Assembly: GCF_014211975.1 (NCBI RefSeq)
Contig: NZ_CP060084.1
Location: forward strand, 620,001 to 684,000
DNA: 64,000 nucleotides
Direction: 5' to 3'
Source of the DNA: Teredinibacter haidensis
GTDB lineage: Bacteria; Pseudomonadota; Gammaproteobacteria; Pseudomonadales; Cellvibrionaceae
Position 1 is the stretch's first letter. Every line of letters begins with the position of its first letter. The translations under genes were made by a program, and so were the position numbers. The notes beneath the pieces were generated by a model. That model saw only the letters and a program-made list of their open reading frames with translations. It searched no databases and was not told where the DNA came from. This document shows, piece by piece, positions 8,185 through 17,015 of this stretch.

Positions 8185-9957
8185 TTACAATATGGCCAAA
8201 TCCAGGGTGTCGTTACAGGGTTGAAATTGATCAGACATTTTAAGTAACCGTATTTTTGAAACCGATTTTTTAGCCTCTCCTTTTACTTTTGCAGCATGAA
8301 AGGTGATGTCAAAGCCATCGGGTATACTGGGCATGTCTTGCTCGACAATGGCAATGGACAGTGAGCTGATCGGGAAAATGTCCGCTATTCCGTTACGCCC
8401 TATAGCGTTTAAGGTTCCTCGCGTGGCTACATCTTTGGGGTAAAGTGACTTTACTTTTGTATCAAACGACGCTTTTAAGTCACGCGCTGTTTTGATCATG
8501 TCGCGAGGCGTTTTGAAAATTACCACAAAATCGTCACCTCCTACATGCCCGATAAAGTCACCGTTGCCATTCAGTTCCTGCTTAAGAATGTTCGCCAATA
8601 GTTGTATAACATTGTCGCCTTTTGCGTAGCCATAATTGTCGTTATAAGGCTTGAAGTAGTTGATATCAAAATAGGCCAGTGAGTAACATTGGTTGGATTG
8701 GTTTAATTCGGCAATTGTTTCGTTAATGGGGACGTTGCCAGGCAATTGAGTGAGAGGATTGGCGTATTTAGCCGCGCGTATTTTCATTTCTGTTATGCGT
8801 TTTAGCACATCTCTGGTACTGCCGAGGCCGATATATTGATGGTCCCGGGTAATAATAAAGTGCTGGCGTACGTAGAGATCTTCTTCGCCGGTTAATAATC
8901 GGCTTACTTCGGAAACATCGGAATCCCAGCTGACGGTAATGACATCCTTTGCCATGTAGTTTTTTACCGGTTTATACTCGTGGAGCGAGCGGCCGTAGGT
9001 TTGTGAAAATAATTCCAACAGGCTCCAGCGGGAGATCATGCCCAGAGGCGTACCGTTTTTAACAATGGGAATGGAGGACAGATAGCGGTTGCTGGTAAAG
9101 GCTTCTGCTATTTCCAACATTTTTGTTTCCGGTGTCGCTGGCGTAATGTGGTTTGATAGTGAGCCTATCTTTGCAATAGAGGTGTGCCCCGCCTGCAATT
9201 TTTTGGTTTTATCCAGGTTTTTAACCGAGGGAATGGGCTTGGGTTTGCCAAAGTAAAACCCCTGGCAAATATCGATACCTAAATCGTGGACAGCTTTATA
9301 CTCGCCCTCGGTTTCTACGCCTTCGGCAATTAACTTGCAGCCTAATCCGTTTGCCAGATCACACAGCCGGCTAACAAATTCATGTTTGACGAGATCGCTG
9401 TCTATATCGCAAATAAAGTGACGATCTAATTTTACGAAATCAGGTTTAACCTGCGACCACAGTTTTAGGCCGGAGTAGCCTGTCCCCAGGTCGTCAATGG
9501 CGATGGAGAAGCCCAGCTCTTTAAAGGATGTTAGTACTTTACTTGTATGCTCAATATTTTCCGTTGGGTAGCGCTCTGAAAGCTCTAGTACGATGCGATG
9601 GGGCTCAATGTTAAGCTCATTCGGCAACTGCTCAAGGTAGGCCGCGGCCTTTTTGTGATCATTGAGGCTATTGGGGCTGATATTGATAAAGAGCAGGCCC
9701 CCGGGGCTAAGGGAGTTAAATCGCTTGGCGGCTAGTACACGGCATTCGTATTCCAGCTCTTCCTGCAGACCCGCGCGTTCGGCCGCTTCGAAGAGTCGTC
9801 CTGCCGGGAACAGAGAAGAGTCAGATGGCCCCCGGCTGAGCGCTTCGTAGCCGAGTACCTGTTTGCTCCTGGTGTCCACGATGGGTTGAAAGTATGTTTG
9901 TATTTCTCCTTCTTGAATAATCTCCTTTAATCGTTGTTCAAGGGCCAACCCGTTCAT
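8185..9957 (-). CDS. EAL-CBS-GGDEF protein, probable c-di-GMP phosphodiesterase/cyclase
   Basis: 590 residues without membrane segments. Residues about 10-245 form an EAL domain with intact signature residues: YEAL (38-40), INISP, ELSERYP, IDDLGTGYSGL, DFVKLDR and IAEGVE. It should therefore hydrolyse c-di-GMP. Residues about 260-385 look like a pair of CBS modules, likely nucleotide-sensing. Residues about 400-560 form a GGDEF domain whose active loop reads GGDDF, compatible with cyclase activity or a GTP-binding regulatory role. The order EAL-CBS-GGDEF is a known arrangement in gammaproteobacteria. It could feed the c-di-GMP pool read by LapD elsewhere in this window; that link is inference. 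Confidence 0.9.
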   Translation of the reverse strand: MNGLALEQRLKEIIQEGEIQTYFQPIVDTRSKQVLGYEALSRGPSDSSLFPAGRLFEAAERAGLQEELEYECRVLAAKRFNSLSPGGLLFINISPNSLNDHKKAAAYLEQLPNELNIEPHRIVLELSERYPTENIEHTSKVLTSFKELGFSIAIDDLGTGYSGLKLWSQVKPDFVKLDRHFICDIDSDLVKHEFVSRLCDLANGLGCKLIAEGVETEGEYKAVHDLGIDICQGFYFGKPKPIPSVKNLDKTKKLQAGHTSIAKIGSLSNHITPATPETKMLEIAEAFTSNRYLSSIPIVKNGTPLGMISRWSLLELFSQTYGRSLHEYKPVKNYMAKDVITVSWDSDVSEVSRLLTGEEDLYVRQHFIITRDHQYIGLGSTRDVLKRITEMKIRAAKYANPLTQLPGNVPINETIAELNQSNQCYSLAYFDINYFKPYNDNYGYAKGDNVIQLLANILKQELNGNGDFIGHVGGDDFVVIFKTPRDMIKTARDLKASFDTKVKSLYPKDVATRGTLNAIGRNGIADIFPISSLSIAIVEQDMPSIPDGFDITFHAAKVKGEAKKSVSKIRLLKMSDQFQPCNDTLDLAIL

Positions 9958-10340
9958 TTAAACTCCGCCTGCTTGTCTTCTGGTGCCGAAAATAATGCAT
10001 AACTTATGTGACAAAATTGTTACGAGTTAGTACTAAGGTTTGGGTATTTTTGGAATCATTTGTTTTGAGTGCTGGCCAATCTGATAGCGCCGCTCTTTCT
10101 GTGTTAACAAAACCCACTCGTTGTTTTATTCCCTATGCACTAATAACGATCTCGGTAGGCGTTATATTTCCCGCGCGGGAGTTTCCGTTTTATTAGGTTT
10201 TTGCTTGGGTTTTAAGGCGCGTTCTTGGAGGGTGTTGATAACAGCTGTATTTTCAGCCATTCACTTTTTGGGGTTGCCGGGGTTTTTCTGTGGTGTTTGG
10301 GAGCGAGCGAAGCTGGCCGCTCCTGGTTGCCCATCTATAT
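9958..10340. other. Intergenic stretch, no gene supported
   Basis: Lies upstream of the EAL-CBS-GGDEF gene and downstream of the PEP-CTERM gene, so it should hold the promoter of the former near 9965-10010. Two short open frames on the plus strand have no RBS and no protein-like composition. Confidence 0.5.
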
Positions 10341-10383
10341 TTTTAAAAAGCGTCATCCCGTTATTGGGAATAAAAGGAATGAC
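10341..10383 (-). terminator. Rho-independent terminator of the PEP-CTERM gene
   Basis: On the minus strand GTCATTCC pairs with GGGATGAC (one G-U), then GCTTTTTAAAAA follows. It starts about 30 bases past the stop codon of the PEP-CTERM gene. Confidence 0.55.
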
Positions 10384-10412
10384 ACCGTTTTATGAATAAA
10401 TACGATCAGTAT

Positions 10413-11006
10413 TTATGCTTTTCTGGCTCGGCTTAAGCCCAGGCCAGCAATACCGATAAACAGCAATATTAGTGTTGATGGCTCTGGTACGCTTGCGCTG
10501 CTAACGGAGTTGATGGCAACGGAAAAATAGGTTTCATTGTGGTTGTGAGCATCGTCAGACCAGATCCACTGAGCGCTGCTGTCGATTGCGGCTTGAGTTC
10601 CCCAAGGGCCAACACCATTGCTGCCATAGGTGCTGGCGGTCGTGTAGCCACTCCAGCCGGTTGTGCTGACATTCCAATCGGTACCGTTGGTGAGCAGGGT
10701 GTCGGTGCCATTAGTGAAGATGTGGTCACTGCTATCGAGGAAGAGGTTGCCTAAAAAGCCCGCAATACCGCCGACATCTTCTGCATAGATGTGCAGGAAG
10801 TAATCTGTTCCAGCGTCGAGCGTGTGGCTAAAGGTATCGGTTATGCCCCAGTTGTCGCCGCTGGAGATTGAATCTCCTTGAGTGCTGTCGTCTGTGCTTA
10901 TATATACCCAGTGCTGATTATCAACATTCAGCTCGCCAGAAATAAGGGTGGCGTTCGCCGCGATTGAGAAGAAGGCAACACTTGCCAATACGAGTCTAAT
11001 TATCAT
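10413..11006 (-). CDS. PEP-CTERM sorted exported protein
   Basis: 197 residues. The N-terminal signal peptide is MIIRLVLASVAFFSIAANA. The C-terminus is a complete PEP-CTERM sorting signal: VPEPSTLILLFIGIAGLGL followed by the basic SRARKA. Such proteins are recognised by the exosortase/EpsH system, cleaved at the PEP motif and delivered to the exopolysaccharide matrix or surface. The middle part is Ser/Thr/Asn/Gly-rich with tryptophans (WGITDTFSHTLDAGTDYFLH), and its role is unknown. No exosortase gene lies in this window, so it must be encoded elsewhere. A terminator follows, and the gene stands alone. Confidence 0.85.
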   Translation of the reverse strand: MIIRLVLASVAFFSIAANATLISGELNVDNQHWVYISTDDSTQGDSISSGDNWGITDTFSHTLDAGTDYFLHIYAEDVGGIAGFLGNLFLDSSDHIFTNGTDTLLTNGTDWNVSTTGWSGYTTASTYGSNGVGPWGTQAAIDSSAQWIWSDDAHNHNETYFSVAINSVSSASVPEPSTLILLFIGIAGLGLSRARKA

Positions 11007-11430
11007 TCAAAGTACCATGAGAAAATAAGTAAAAGTTAACGATCCATCTGTGGTTTTTTAAGCAACACTCTACGAATATCGAGCGTTACTATTTACGCGT
11101 CTAAAAACCGATTTTTTAAATCCTTTTACGCCCAAATCAACGAAAAGCAATAAACGTGCCAAAATATCGCGCACGTTGCTATTCGCGGGGTTTATGTTGA
11201 TCGCATATGTCATGCCTCTATAAGGTGTAAAAAAGTCTGACAAAAATACGCTAAAGTATGGTAAGAATTTTACAGTTGTGAGCTGGTTCTCTCATGCTAA
11301 TTAATGGGTGATTGCGATTTCTATCGAGCGCTTACTTCGGTAGGATGCGGAGCCTCTAATAGTCATTGGTACTTTAAGGCTTCGGCGCGTTGCTGCTTTA
11401 TCGTGGGTTTACAGAAATACTTCCGTTTGG
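11007..11430. other. Divergent intergenic region with presumed promoters
   Basis: About 420 bases between the PEP-CTERM gene (minus) and the GH8 gene (plus). It contains two A/T-rich blocks and a CTGACA-type -35 candidate near 11237, but no site was clear enough to call. No open frame with coding character. Confidence 0.4.
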
Positions 11431-12855
11431 ATGGTTAACAATATGCTTTTTATCTCTCTCAGGTTTCTTCTTCTTACCGGTGTGCTCTCATTGGTTGCCT
11501 GTGGTGGAGGGGGCGGCTCTGGCTCGCCTGCGTCCTCATCCTCCTCCGCGATGTCCTCATCAGAAGCATCGTCCTCAGAATTCTCATCGTCTGTGGTTTC
11601 ATCCTCGTCATCTGAGGCGTCTTCGTCAGTTGCTTCATCGTCTTCTTCTCAGTCTTCTTCAAGTACGTTTGAGGTCACTTATAATGATACGTCAGCGTAT
11701 GAGACCGGTATTCACCGGAATCTGTTTGTTGAGTTCCAGTTAGGTACGCAGCAGCAGGTAGACGATAAGGTGGGAGCGGCTTACCAGCAGCTGTTTTTTG
11801 GCAATGGTTCACAAACGGTGATGTATGCGGTGGGCTCCGATATGGCCTATATCTATGCACCGGATAGTGATGATATACGCTCCGAGGGGATGTCTTACGG
11901 GATGATGATTGCCGTGATGATGAATGATCAGGAGAGCTTTAATAGGCTGTGGCGGTTTGCCAAGGAGTATATGCAGGTTAAAACCGGGAACTTGGCGGGG
12001 TATTTTTCCTGGAGCCTGGATAACGAAGCGCCTTACCCAGCGACTGATGTCAATCCTGCACCTGATGGCGAAGAGTATTTTGTGATGTCGCTATTCTTCG
12101 CTCACAACCGTTGGGGAAGCGGAAGTGGTGTGCTCGACTACCAGGCCGAGGCCAATGCCATCCTCGATGATATGGTGAATAAGGACACGGCTACCGTTGG
12201 CCCTTTAATGGATCCGGCAGCGCACCAGATAGTGTTCTCTCCCGTGCAGGCAAATCCGTACACCGATCCCTCCTACCATCTTCCTGCTTTCTATGAGTTA
12301 TGGGCGCTGTGGGCAGAGAGTAATAATCAATACTGGCACGATGCAGCGCAAATAAGCCGGGACTTTTTTTATTCGGCCGCTCACACGTCGACAGGCCTGT
12401 TCCCCGAGTACAGCTCCTTCGAGGGTGCGCCCGTGGAGACTAGTTTTAACTCCAATAGCCATAACAGCGCGTTCGATGCGCACCGTGTGATCCATAATAT
12501 GGCGATGGATTATGCGTGGTTTAGTAAAAGTAATACGCTCAACGAACTTGTAGAGCGCTTACATCAGTTCTACTACAACGAGGGGGCGCCAGAGAATCCT
12601 CGGTCTTATTTTGCGGTTTACTCTCTGGATGGGGAGGCTCTTGCCAATTACAGTGCTTCTTCTCTGGTGGCGATGAATGCTGTGGGTGCGTTGGCTTCGG
12701 ATGAAACCATTGCTGCGGGTTTTGTTGAAGACCTGTGGTACCAGGCTGTGCCCAGCGGTACCTACCGTTACTATAACGGTTTAATTCATATGCTGGGTTT
12801 ATTGCACACTGCGGGTGAGTTTAAAATTTATGGAAACCCCGCTCTGGTAGATTAA
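11431..12855 (+). CDS. GH8 family lipoprotein, reducing-end xylose-releasing exo-oligoxylanase-like
   Basis: 474 residues from the ATG at 11431. An in-frame ATG at 11443 has a better-spaced GGATGG and may be the true start. The signal peptide ends in the lipobox LVAC (Cys24 from the first ATG), so the enzyme is lipid-anchored, probably at the outer membrane. Residues 31-78 are a poly-serine linker typical of marine polysaccharide degraders. The catalytic part, about 85-470, has RSEGMSYGMMIAVMMN with the presumed acid Glu, PAPDGEEYFVMSLFFAHNRW with the conserved Asp-Gly-Glu-Glu segment, and NSHNSAFDAHRVIHNMAMD. These match the GH8 group that removes xylose from the reducing end of xylo-oligosaccharides (EC 3.2.1.156). 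The exact substrate is an inference. A clear terminator follows. Confidence 0.85.
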   Translation: MVNNMLFISLRFLLLTGVLSLVACGGGGGSGSPASSSSSAMSSSEASSSEFSSSVVSSSSSEASSSVASSSSSQSSSSTFEVTYNDTSAYETGIHRNLFVEFQLGTQQQVDDKVGAAYQQLFFGNGSQTVMYAVGSDMAYIYAPDSDDIRSEGMSYGMMIAVMMNDQESFNRLWRFAKEYMQVKTGNLAGYFSWSLDNEAPYPATDVNPAPDGEEYFVMSLFFAHNRWGSGSGVLDYQAEANAILDDMVNKDTATVGPLMDPAAHQIVFSPVQANPYTDPSYHLPAFYELWALWAESNNQYWHDAAQISRDFFYSAAHTSTGLFPEYSSFEGAPVETSFNSNSHNSAFDAHRVIHNMAMDYAWFSKSNTLNELVERLHQFYYNEGAPENPRSYFAVYSLDGEALANYSASSLVAMNAVGALASDETIAAGFVEDLWYQAVPSGTYRYYNGLIHMLGLLHTAGEFKIYGNPALVD

Positions 12856-12896
12856 CCTTCGGCAGGCAATGTTCTTAGGCCGTAGATGATCAGTTT

Positions 12897-12924
12897 AAAT
12901 ACCCCATTTTTCAATGGGGTATTT
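12897..12924. terminator. Bidirectional rho-independent terminator
   Basis: A perfect 12-base stem (AAATACCCCATT with AATGGGGTATTT) and a 4-base loop, flanked by A and T runs. It sits between the convergent GH8 and imuB genes, so it can serve both. Confidence 0.8.
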
Positions 12925-12926
12925 CC

Positions 12927-14486
12927 TTAACCAAATACACCCTGTACAAACCAGCTTTTTTTCAATAAATCGTAAAAGACCCAAAGCCGTAAATAATCAT
13001 CCCGCTGAGCGATAAAATAATCTCTTGCGCAGGCCTGCTGCCACCAATTTCCTTCTATACGTTCTGGGCCTTGCAATAAGGTTAGTTTGCCTCGCCAGTA
13101 AAGATTTTCCCTTCGTTGTTCTACGGGGAGTGGTGAATCGAACAGCCAGCTTGGTCGTGCCCCCTGATGCTCGGGAGCTGTGTCTTCGCTGTGTTGGTCA
13201 ACGGGGAGGGATAGATTACTGTGCTCTGGTAAATGGCTGTCGCGGTAGGCAATTTTAAACAGGGCGTTGTCGCCAAGGCGAGCACGCAACTTGGCGGTGG
13301 TTATCGCAAAATCCTGCTGCAGCTCTATTTTGTTTTTGGCCTCTTGCCCGTCGAAGTTGAGTGTTTGTCGCGCGTCGCCGATGACGTGTGTATTGCGGCA
13401 ACTGAGCTCCAGGCTATCCACTTCAAATGTGAGTGTGTGTGCTTCCAGTTGTATTTGGCTGAGTTCCAACCATAGTGGCCATTGGCTTTGCGCTTCGCTG
13501 GTAAAGACCTGAAACTTTTGTTTGTTGTGATAGATATCCATCAGAATCCATTCGATTTTCTGCGATTGTTGTTGCCGTTGTTTCAGGTGTTGGCTCAGCT
13601 GTTGGAGTAAAAATTCCATCGGTTGAATTAGTTGTTCGATATTGGAAATAGGGTAGTCAAATTGAATGCTATCGAAGAAAAATTCTTTGGGCTGATACAT
13701 TTCAGCAGGTTTTTCAAAAAGGCTGGGCTGGTTGAGTTGCTGATCAAAATTAAAAAGGCCCATTAATAATCGTGAAAAATTCTGCCCCCAGCGTTTACGG
13801 ATACCGGCAAGGGATTGCTGTTCTATTTGTTGGGCAATATCACCGAGGGTGCTAAAGCCGGATTTATCCAAATTTGCGATGTGGCCGGCTAATTTTTTGG
13901 CTTGAATAATGTTTTGTGGGCATAGGGATAGTCGCTCAATAGGGCTTGCGTGGAGCTGTGTTAGGAACGTTTGGCGATCTTCGTTACCGCTGATAACTTG
14001 ATTGGTATAAGACAAAACCCAGGCGGCGGTTGCGCTGTATCCCAGCCCCAGGCGGTAGTTGTGAGGGCTTTTTTTTAGCGTGTCTTCCAGCCGTGCGATT
14101 AAATTCAGTAAGCCTTTAAATAGGGTTAATGAACGTGATATTTCGATAGTGAAACCGCTTTGGGTGGTATCGCTGGGTAGGTGTTGCTCAATATAAGGCG
14201 TGAACAGGTAAAGCTGTTCGGCGAATTGATCTAATACGGCTTCTTCCTGCTGCTTATCTCTTTCCAGCCGTTGGCACTCGCACAGAATTTGAGCGGTTGT
14301 TGGCGACATGCTTAATGTCACCCCTTGTTTTTCTGCTTGCGGATTACAACAGATAACGTTCTGTTGGTCGCAGACGACGACTGGGGTGGGGTCTTGTTCG
14401 AAAAAACCAAAAACCTCCAACGGTAATTGGGGTAGGCGAATAGCCAGCCAATATTTTTCCTGGCGTTTGGGTGCAGCATTTTTCAT
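12927..14486 (-). CDS. imuB: ImuB, Y-family polymerase-like mutasome subunit
   Basis: 519 residues, the size expected for ImuB, a catalytically inactive relative of DinB-type polymerases. ImuB links ImuA and the DnaE2 polymerase to the sliding clamp for error-prone translesion synthesis. Visible marks are WLAIRLPQLPLEVF at the start, VVVCDQQNVICCNPQAEKQGV in the palm where the catalytic acids would sit, and LGLGYSATAAWVLS. The helix-hairpin part reads GFSTLGDIAQQ and KRWGQNFSRLLMGLF, and the little-finger-like region reads DYPISNIEQLIQPMEFLLQQ. The C-terminal ARDYFIAQRDDYLRLWVFYD is the usual ImuB ending. It starts 2 bases after the imuA stop, so the two are co-transcribed from the LexA-controlled promoter. 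No dnaE2 follows, which is unusual for this cassette. Confidence 0.9.
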   Translation of the reverse strand: MKNAAPKRQEKYWLAIRLPQLPLEVFGFFEQDPTPVVVCDQQNVICCNPQAEKQGVTLSMSPTTAQILCECQRLERDKQQEEAVLDQFAEQLYLFTPYIEQHLPSDTTQSGFTIEISRSLTLFKGLLNLIARLEDTLKKSPHNYRLGLGYSATAAWVLSYTNQVISGNEDRQTFLTQLHASPIERLSLCPQNIIQAKKLAGHIANLDKSGFSTLGDIAQQIEQQSLAGIRKRWGQNFSRLLMGLFNFDQQLNQPSLFEKPAEMYQPKEFFFDSIQFDYPISNIEQLIQPMEFLLQQLSQHLKQRQQQSQKIEWILMDIYHNKQKFQVFTSEAQSQWPLWLELSQIQLEAHTLTFEVDSLELSCRNTHVIGDARQTLNFDGQEAKNKIELQQDFAITTAKLRARLGDNALFKIAYRDSHLPEHSNLSLPVDQHSEDTAPEHQGARPSWLFDSPLPVEQRRENLYWRGKLTLLQGPERIEGNWWQQACARDYFIAQRDDYLRLWVFYDLLKKSWFVQGVFG

Positions 14487-14488
14487 CG

Positions 14489-15316
14489 TTAGGAGTATTG
14501 CCGCTTTAACTTAGCTTGCTTGCCGGCGGGAATAGACAAAATATTCTGTCGGGGTTGGTAGCTGGTAAGCAGCCAGTCGTTGGCGGCGCTGGGAGCGCTG
14601 TTGCGAGGTTTTCCTCCCAGTAGACGGTGCGGTGGTTGAGGCCGCCAGTGTTTAGACAGCGGCAGGCCCAGTGGTTTGCTTTGTTGGCGCAGTTGCCCAC
14701 GTTGCTTCAATAAGGTGACATTCAATGTCTGTTTGTCTAAGGCTGCTATCAGCCGCAGAGCTGCGGGGGAACTTTGCTGTATGGCTTGGCTTGAACGGAA
14801 GAGAATGTAAAGACCCTGTCCATCGCTCGTCGCCAGCTGGCATTTGCGAAGTTCACTGTAGCTGAGAGCCTGCTGCGGTTGCCAAGCCAGTACCAGGCCG
14901 CAGCTGCGGGCTCGGGCCAGTTCGATAAAAGAGGAAATAAAATCTGTTTTGTTACGAGCCCTTACAATGAGCAGTTGTTCTACCGGAATGTCGTTTTGTT
15001 TTAGCCCCTGGGCAAAAGGTAGCGCGGGGGGGTTAAGGAGAATGGCGTATTGTTGCGCTTGCAGGCACGCTTTTAGTGCCGGAGTGAACAGTAGCCAATC
15101 GCCATGCCCTGCTGCTGGTTGGCATATTTCAATCAGACTGGCTGTGGGCCAGCCCTGATCAAGCAGTTGCCGGTTAAGCTCTGGGTGGCCGCTATCCACA
15201 ACGTTTCTGGCTTTGGAGCGCTGTCCTTGTCCGCGCCAAATGTCACTGCGCTGGAGGAGTTGTTCCAGTGTGGGAGGCTTCGGTTGGGTGGGGGGAGTTT
15301 TCATGCTGGCTAACAC
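14489..15316 (-). CDS. imuA: ImuA, SOS-induced translesion synthesis protein (RecA-like)
   Basis: About 275 residues from a GTG at 15316; an ATG at 15304 gives 271 residues and may be the real start. ImuA is a RecA/SulA-like partner of ImuB. Visible features are LEQLLQRSDIWRGQ at the N-terminus, HPELNRQLLDQGWPTASLIE (the usual start of the RecA-like core) and YAILLNPPALPFAQGL with RSCGLVLAWQPQQ. The tail is basic and rich in Gln, Pro and Arg. A canonical LexA box overlaps the promoter a few bases upstream. Together with imuB it forms a two-gene SOS operon, and the expected third gene dnaE2 (imuC) is not adjacent. Confidence 0.88.
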   Translation of the reverse strand: MLASMKTPPTQPKPPTLEQLLQRSDIWRGQGQRSKARNVVDSGHPELNRQLLDQGWPTASLIEICQPAAGHGDWLLFTPALKACLQAQQYAILLNPPALPFAQGLKQNDIPVEQLLIVRARNKTDFISSFIELARARSCGLVLAWQPQQALSYSELRKCQLATSDGQGLYILFRSSQAIQQSSPAALRLIAALDKQTLNVTLLKQRGQLRQQSKPLGLPLSKHWRPQPPHRLLGGKPRNSAPSAANDWLLTSYQPRQNILSIPAGKQAKLKRQYS

Positions 15317-15321
15317 ACTTA

Positions 15322-15341
15322 CACTGTTGTTATATACAGTA
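15322..15341 (-). promoter_or_regulatory. LexA (SOS) box of imuA-imuB
   Basis: CTGT-N8-ACAG at 15324-15339 (CTGTTGTTATATACAG) matches the gammaproteobacterial LexA consensus in both half sites. It lies 8 bases before the GTG and 20 bases before the ATG of imuA, so LexA would block transcription until DNA damage. Confidence 0.9.
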
Positions 15342-15440
15342 CTCCTGTGCGTGTGTTATGGCAAGTACAACTTTTGCGCTGGTCGAAGGGCTCTGTCAGT
15401 TGTAAACGGTATATTCAAAGGTTTTAAGTGCTGACAGGCT

Positions 15441-16901
15441 TTAATTCAACTGTACCCTGGCCCAGTAAATGGTCAAAAACATCGAGTCCATATAGTGGTA
15501 GGGTTGCACGATGGTTTTGAAGCTAAGTGATTGCGATTTGATGGCGTAATTGTCTAAAAGCCAGTTTTGAAAGTGTTTGTCTTCACAGTTTGGTGTGATA
15601 CAAAGCACGATGCCTTCACCCTGAAAAGGCCTGGTACTTATGTCGAATTCCGGTATGCGGACGGCGGTTTGTTTGAAAACGGGGATGGCGTTGCCGCCGA
15701 GCATACGGGTTTCTGCCAGAATAAAGTTGGCCTGTGGGCGTTGGCTCTTTAGTTCTGCCATAACCGCAGGGTAGGGCATATTGGGGCGGTTGGATTTATC
15801 GGTTTTTTCCGCAATCAGGGTCCTTAGGGGGAGGGCAATTGCGACGAGAAGAGCGAGTCCCAGTCCCAGTCCTATGTAGGTATTTACTGGCCATTTTTTT
15901 TGAGGCTGCGTGAAATAGGCAGCCACGATAGGAGTGAAAAATAACAGAGGCTGGTACCAGCGATCCTTAACTTCCTGTGCGCCTGTGACAATAACAAAAA
16001 ACGCAACCACAATACCGACTGATACAAGCAGGGCAAGGAGAAATCGACCGTAAAGGGATTGCGCTGTGGTGCTAATGTGTATTTTGGGTGTAGCAAAAAA
16101 CAGTAAAAGGGAAAATAGCCACAGCGGTGAAATATAGGCGAGTCCCGATGTGCCCGCTTGGGTCAGGCCAGTAAAAATATTACCGGAACTGGCTTCGATT
16201 TTATGAATACTGCCCATGGCTATGCCGTAGTGATTTAGAGCCCAGAAAATATGGGGGCTTGAAATCGCTATGGCGATAGCAATACCCACAAATACGCGCT
16301 TATCGAAGATCAGCGATCGAAAAGCCGGTACGTAAAAAACTGCACCAGCCAGGGCTGCAATAAAAAATACATAGTTGTACTTACTGATTACCCCCAGGCC
16401 TATAAGTAGGCCCATAGCGGCGTAATTAAAAATGCTGAGCTTGCTCTGAAGCCTGAGGGTTTGCAGCAGCGTCGCGGCAGCCAAAATACTCACCAATACC
16501 GAGTGGGTTAAATCTCTTTGAGACTCCCAAATAATTTGAGGGATAAAAACAAGGCCTATTACCGCAATAACTTGTTGGCGAATAGATAAATTAAGCTGTT
16601 TGCCTATGCCGATAAAAGTACCCGCAAGCAGGCTTAATAGCAGGGCTTTAAAAACCAGTAATGTTGCAAGGCTGGGCTGGGTAATGCTGAATAGGGTTTT
16701 GGTGATATAGGTGTATAACGGTGGCTGTGCGCCATACCCCAGCTGAAAGGTCTGGCTGAGGATTAGTTGTTCTGATTGGTCCAGGTCGGCGGTGCCAGAC
16801 AAGCTTACTTGGGTCAATGCATTGAGAAAAAAATACAATACAATGGCACCCCACAGCCAAAGCAGGTGCTGGGATGTGTTTCGCTTTATCTTGTGTGTCA
16901 T
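15441..16901 (-). CDS. Membrane glycosyltransferase, GT39/ArnT-like
   Basis: 486 residues with about ten membrane helices. The first loop carries GTADLDQSEQLILSQTFQLG followed by YGAQPPLYTYI. In the GT-C fold family (PF13231, dolichyl-phosphate-mannose mannosyltransferase type) that loop holds the catalytic acid and the LG-Y-PP motif. Further marks are PQIIWESQRDLTHSVLVSIL and LGVISKYNYVFF. It would transfer a sugar from an undecaprenyl-phosphate carrier to a lipid or glycan on the periplasmic side; donor and acceptor cannot be told. The start ATG at 16901 is divergent from the fructokinase gene. The GTGTGTTATG stretch and LexA box lie downstream on the imuA side, so no shared control is suggested. 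Confidence 0.82.
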   Translation of the reverse strand: MTHKIKRNTSQHLLWLWGAIVLYFFLNALTQVSLSGTADLDQSEQLILSQTFQLGYGAQPPLYTYITKTLFSITQPSLATLLVFKALLLSLLAGTFIGIGKQLNLSIRQQVIAVIGLVFIPQIIWESQRDLTHSVLVSILAAATLLQTLRLQSKLSIFNYAAMGLLIGLGVISKYNYVFFIAALAGAVFYVPAFRSLIFDKRVFVGIAIAIAISSPHIFWALNHYGIAMGSIHKIEASSGNIFTGLTQAGTSGLAYISPLWLFSLLLFFATPKIHISTTAQSLYGRFLLALLVSVGIVVAFFVIVTGAQEVKDRWYQPLLFFTPIVAAYFTQPQKKWPVNTYIGLGLGLALLVAIALPLRTLIAEKTDKSNRPNMPYPAVMAELKSQRPQANFILAETRMLGGNAIPVFKQTAVRIPEFDISTRPFQGEGIVLCITPNCEDKHFQNWLLDNYAIKSQSLSFKTIVQPYHYMDSMFLTIYWARVQLN

Positions 16902-17015
16902 TGCAGAGACTTATTTAGATAAATGGGCGCACATTTTTAACCGAAGCGGAATATGGGTCAAGCCAAACCCTTTAGCGGTTCTACTGTTTTTTTTGCGATG
17001 TTTTAAGGAGATTTT

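Noticed and set aside
7820..8247. Extra genes at the MFS/EAL-GGDEF junction
   Set aside because: They overlap the coding ends of both genes and have no independent support.
10008..10399. Two overlapping short genes in the plus strand
   Set aside because: No RBS, atypical composition, and overlap with the terminator and promoter region of flanking minus-strand genes.
12298..12495. Antisense frames within GH8, imuAB, lapB and lapA
   Set aside because: They mirror codon patterns of real genes on the other strand and have no start signals or family marks.
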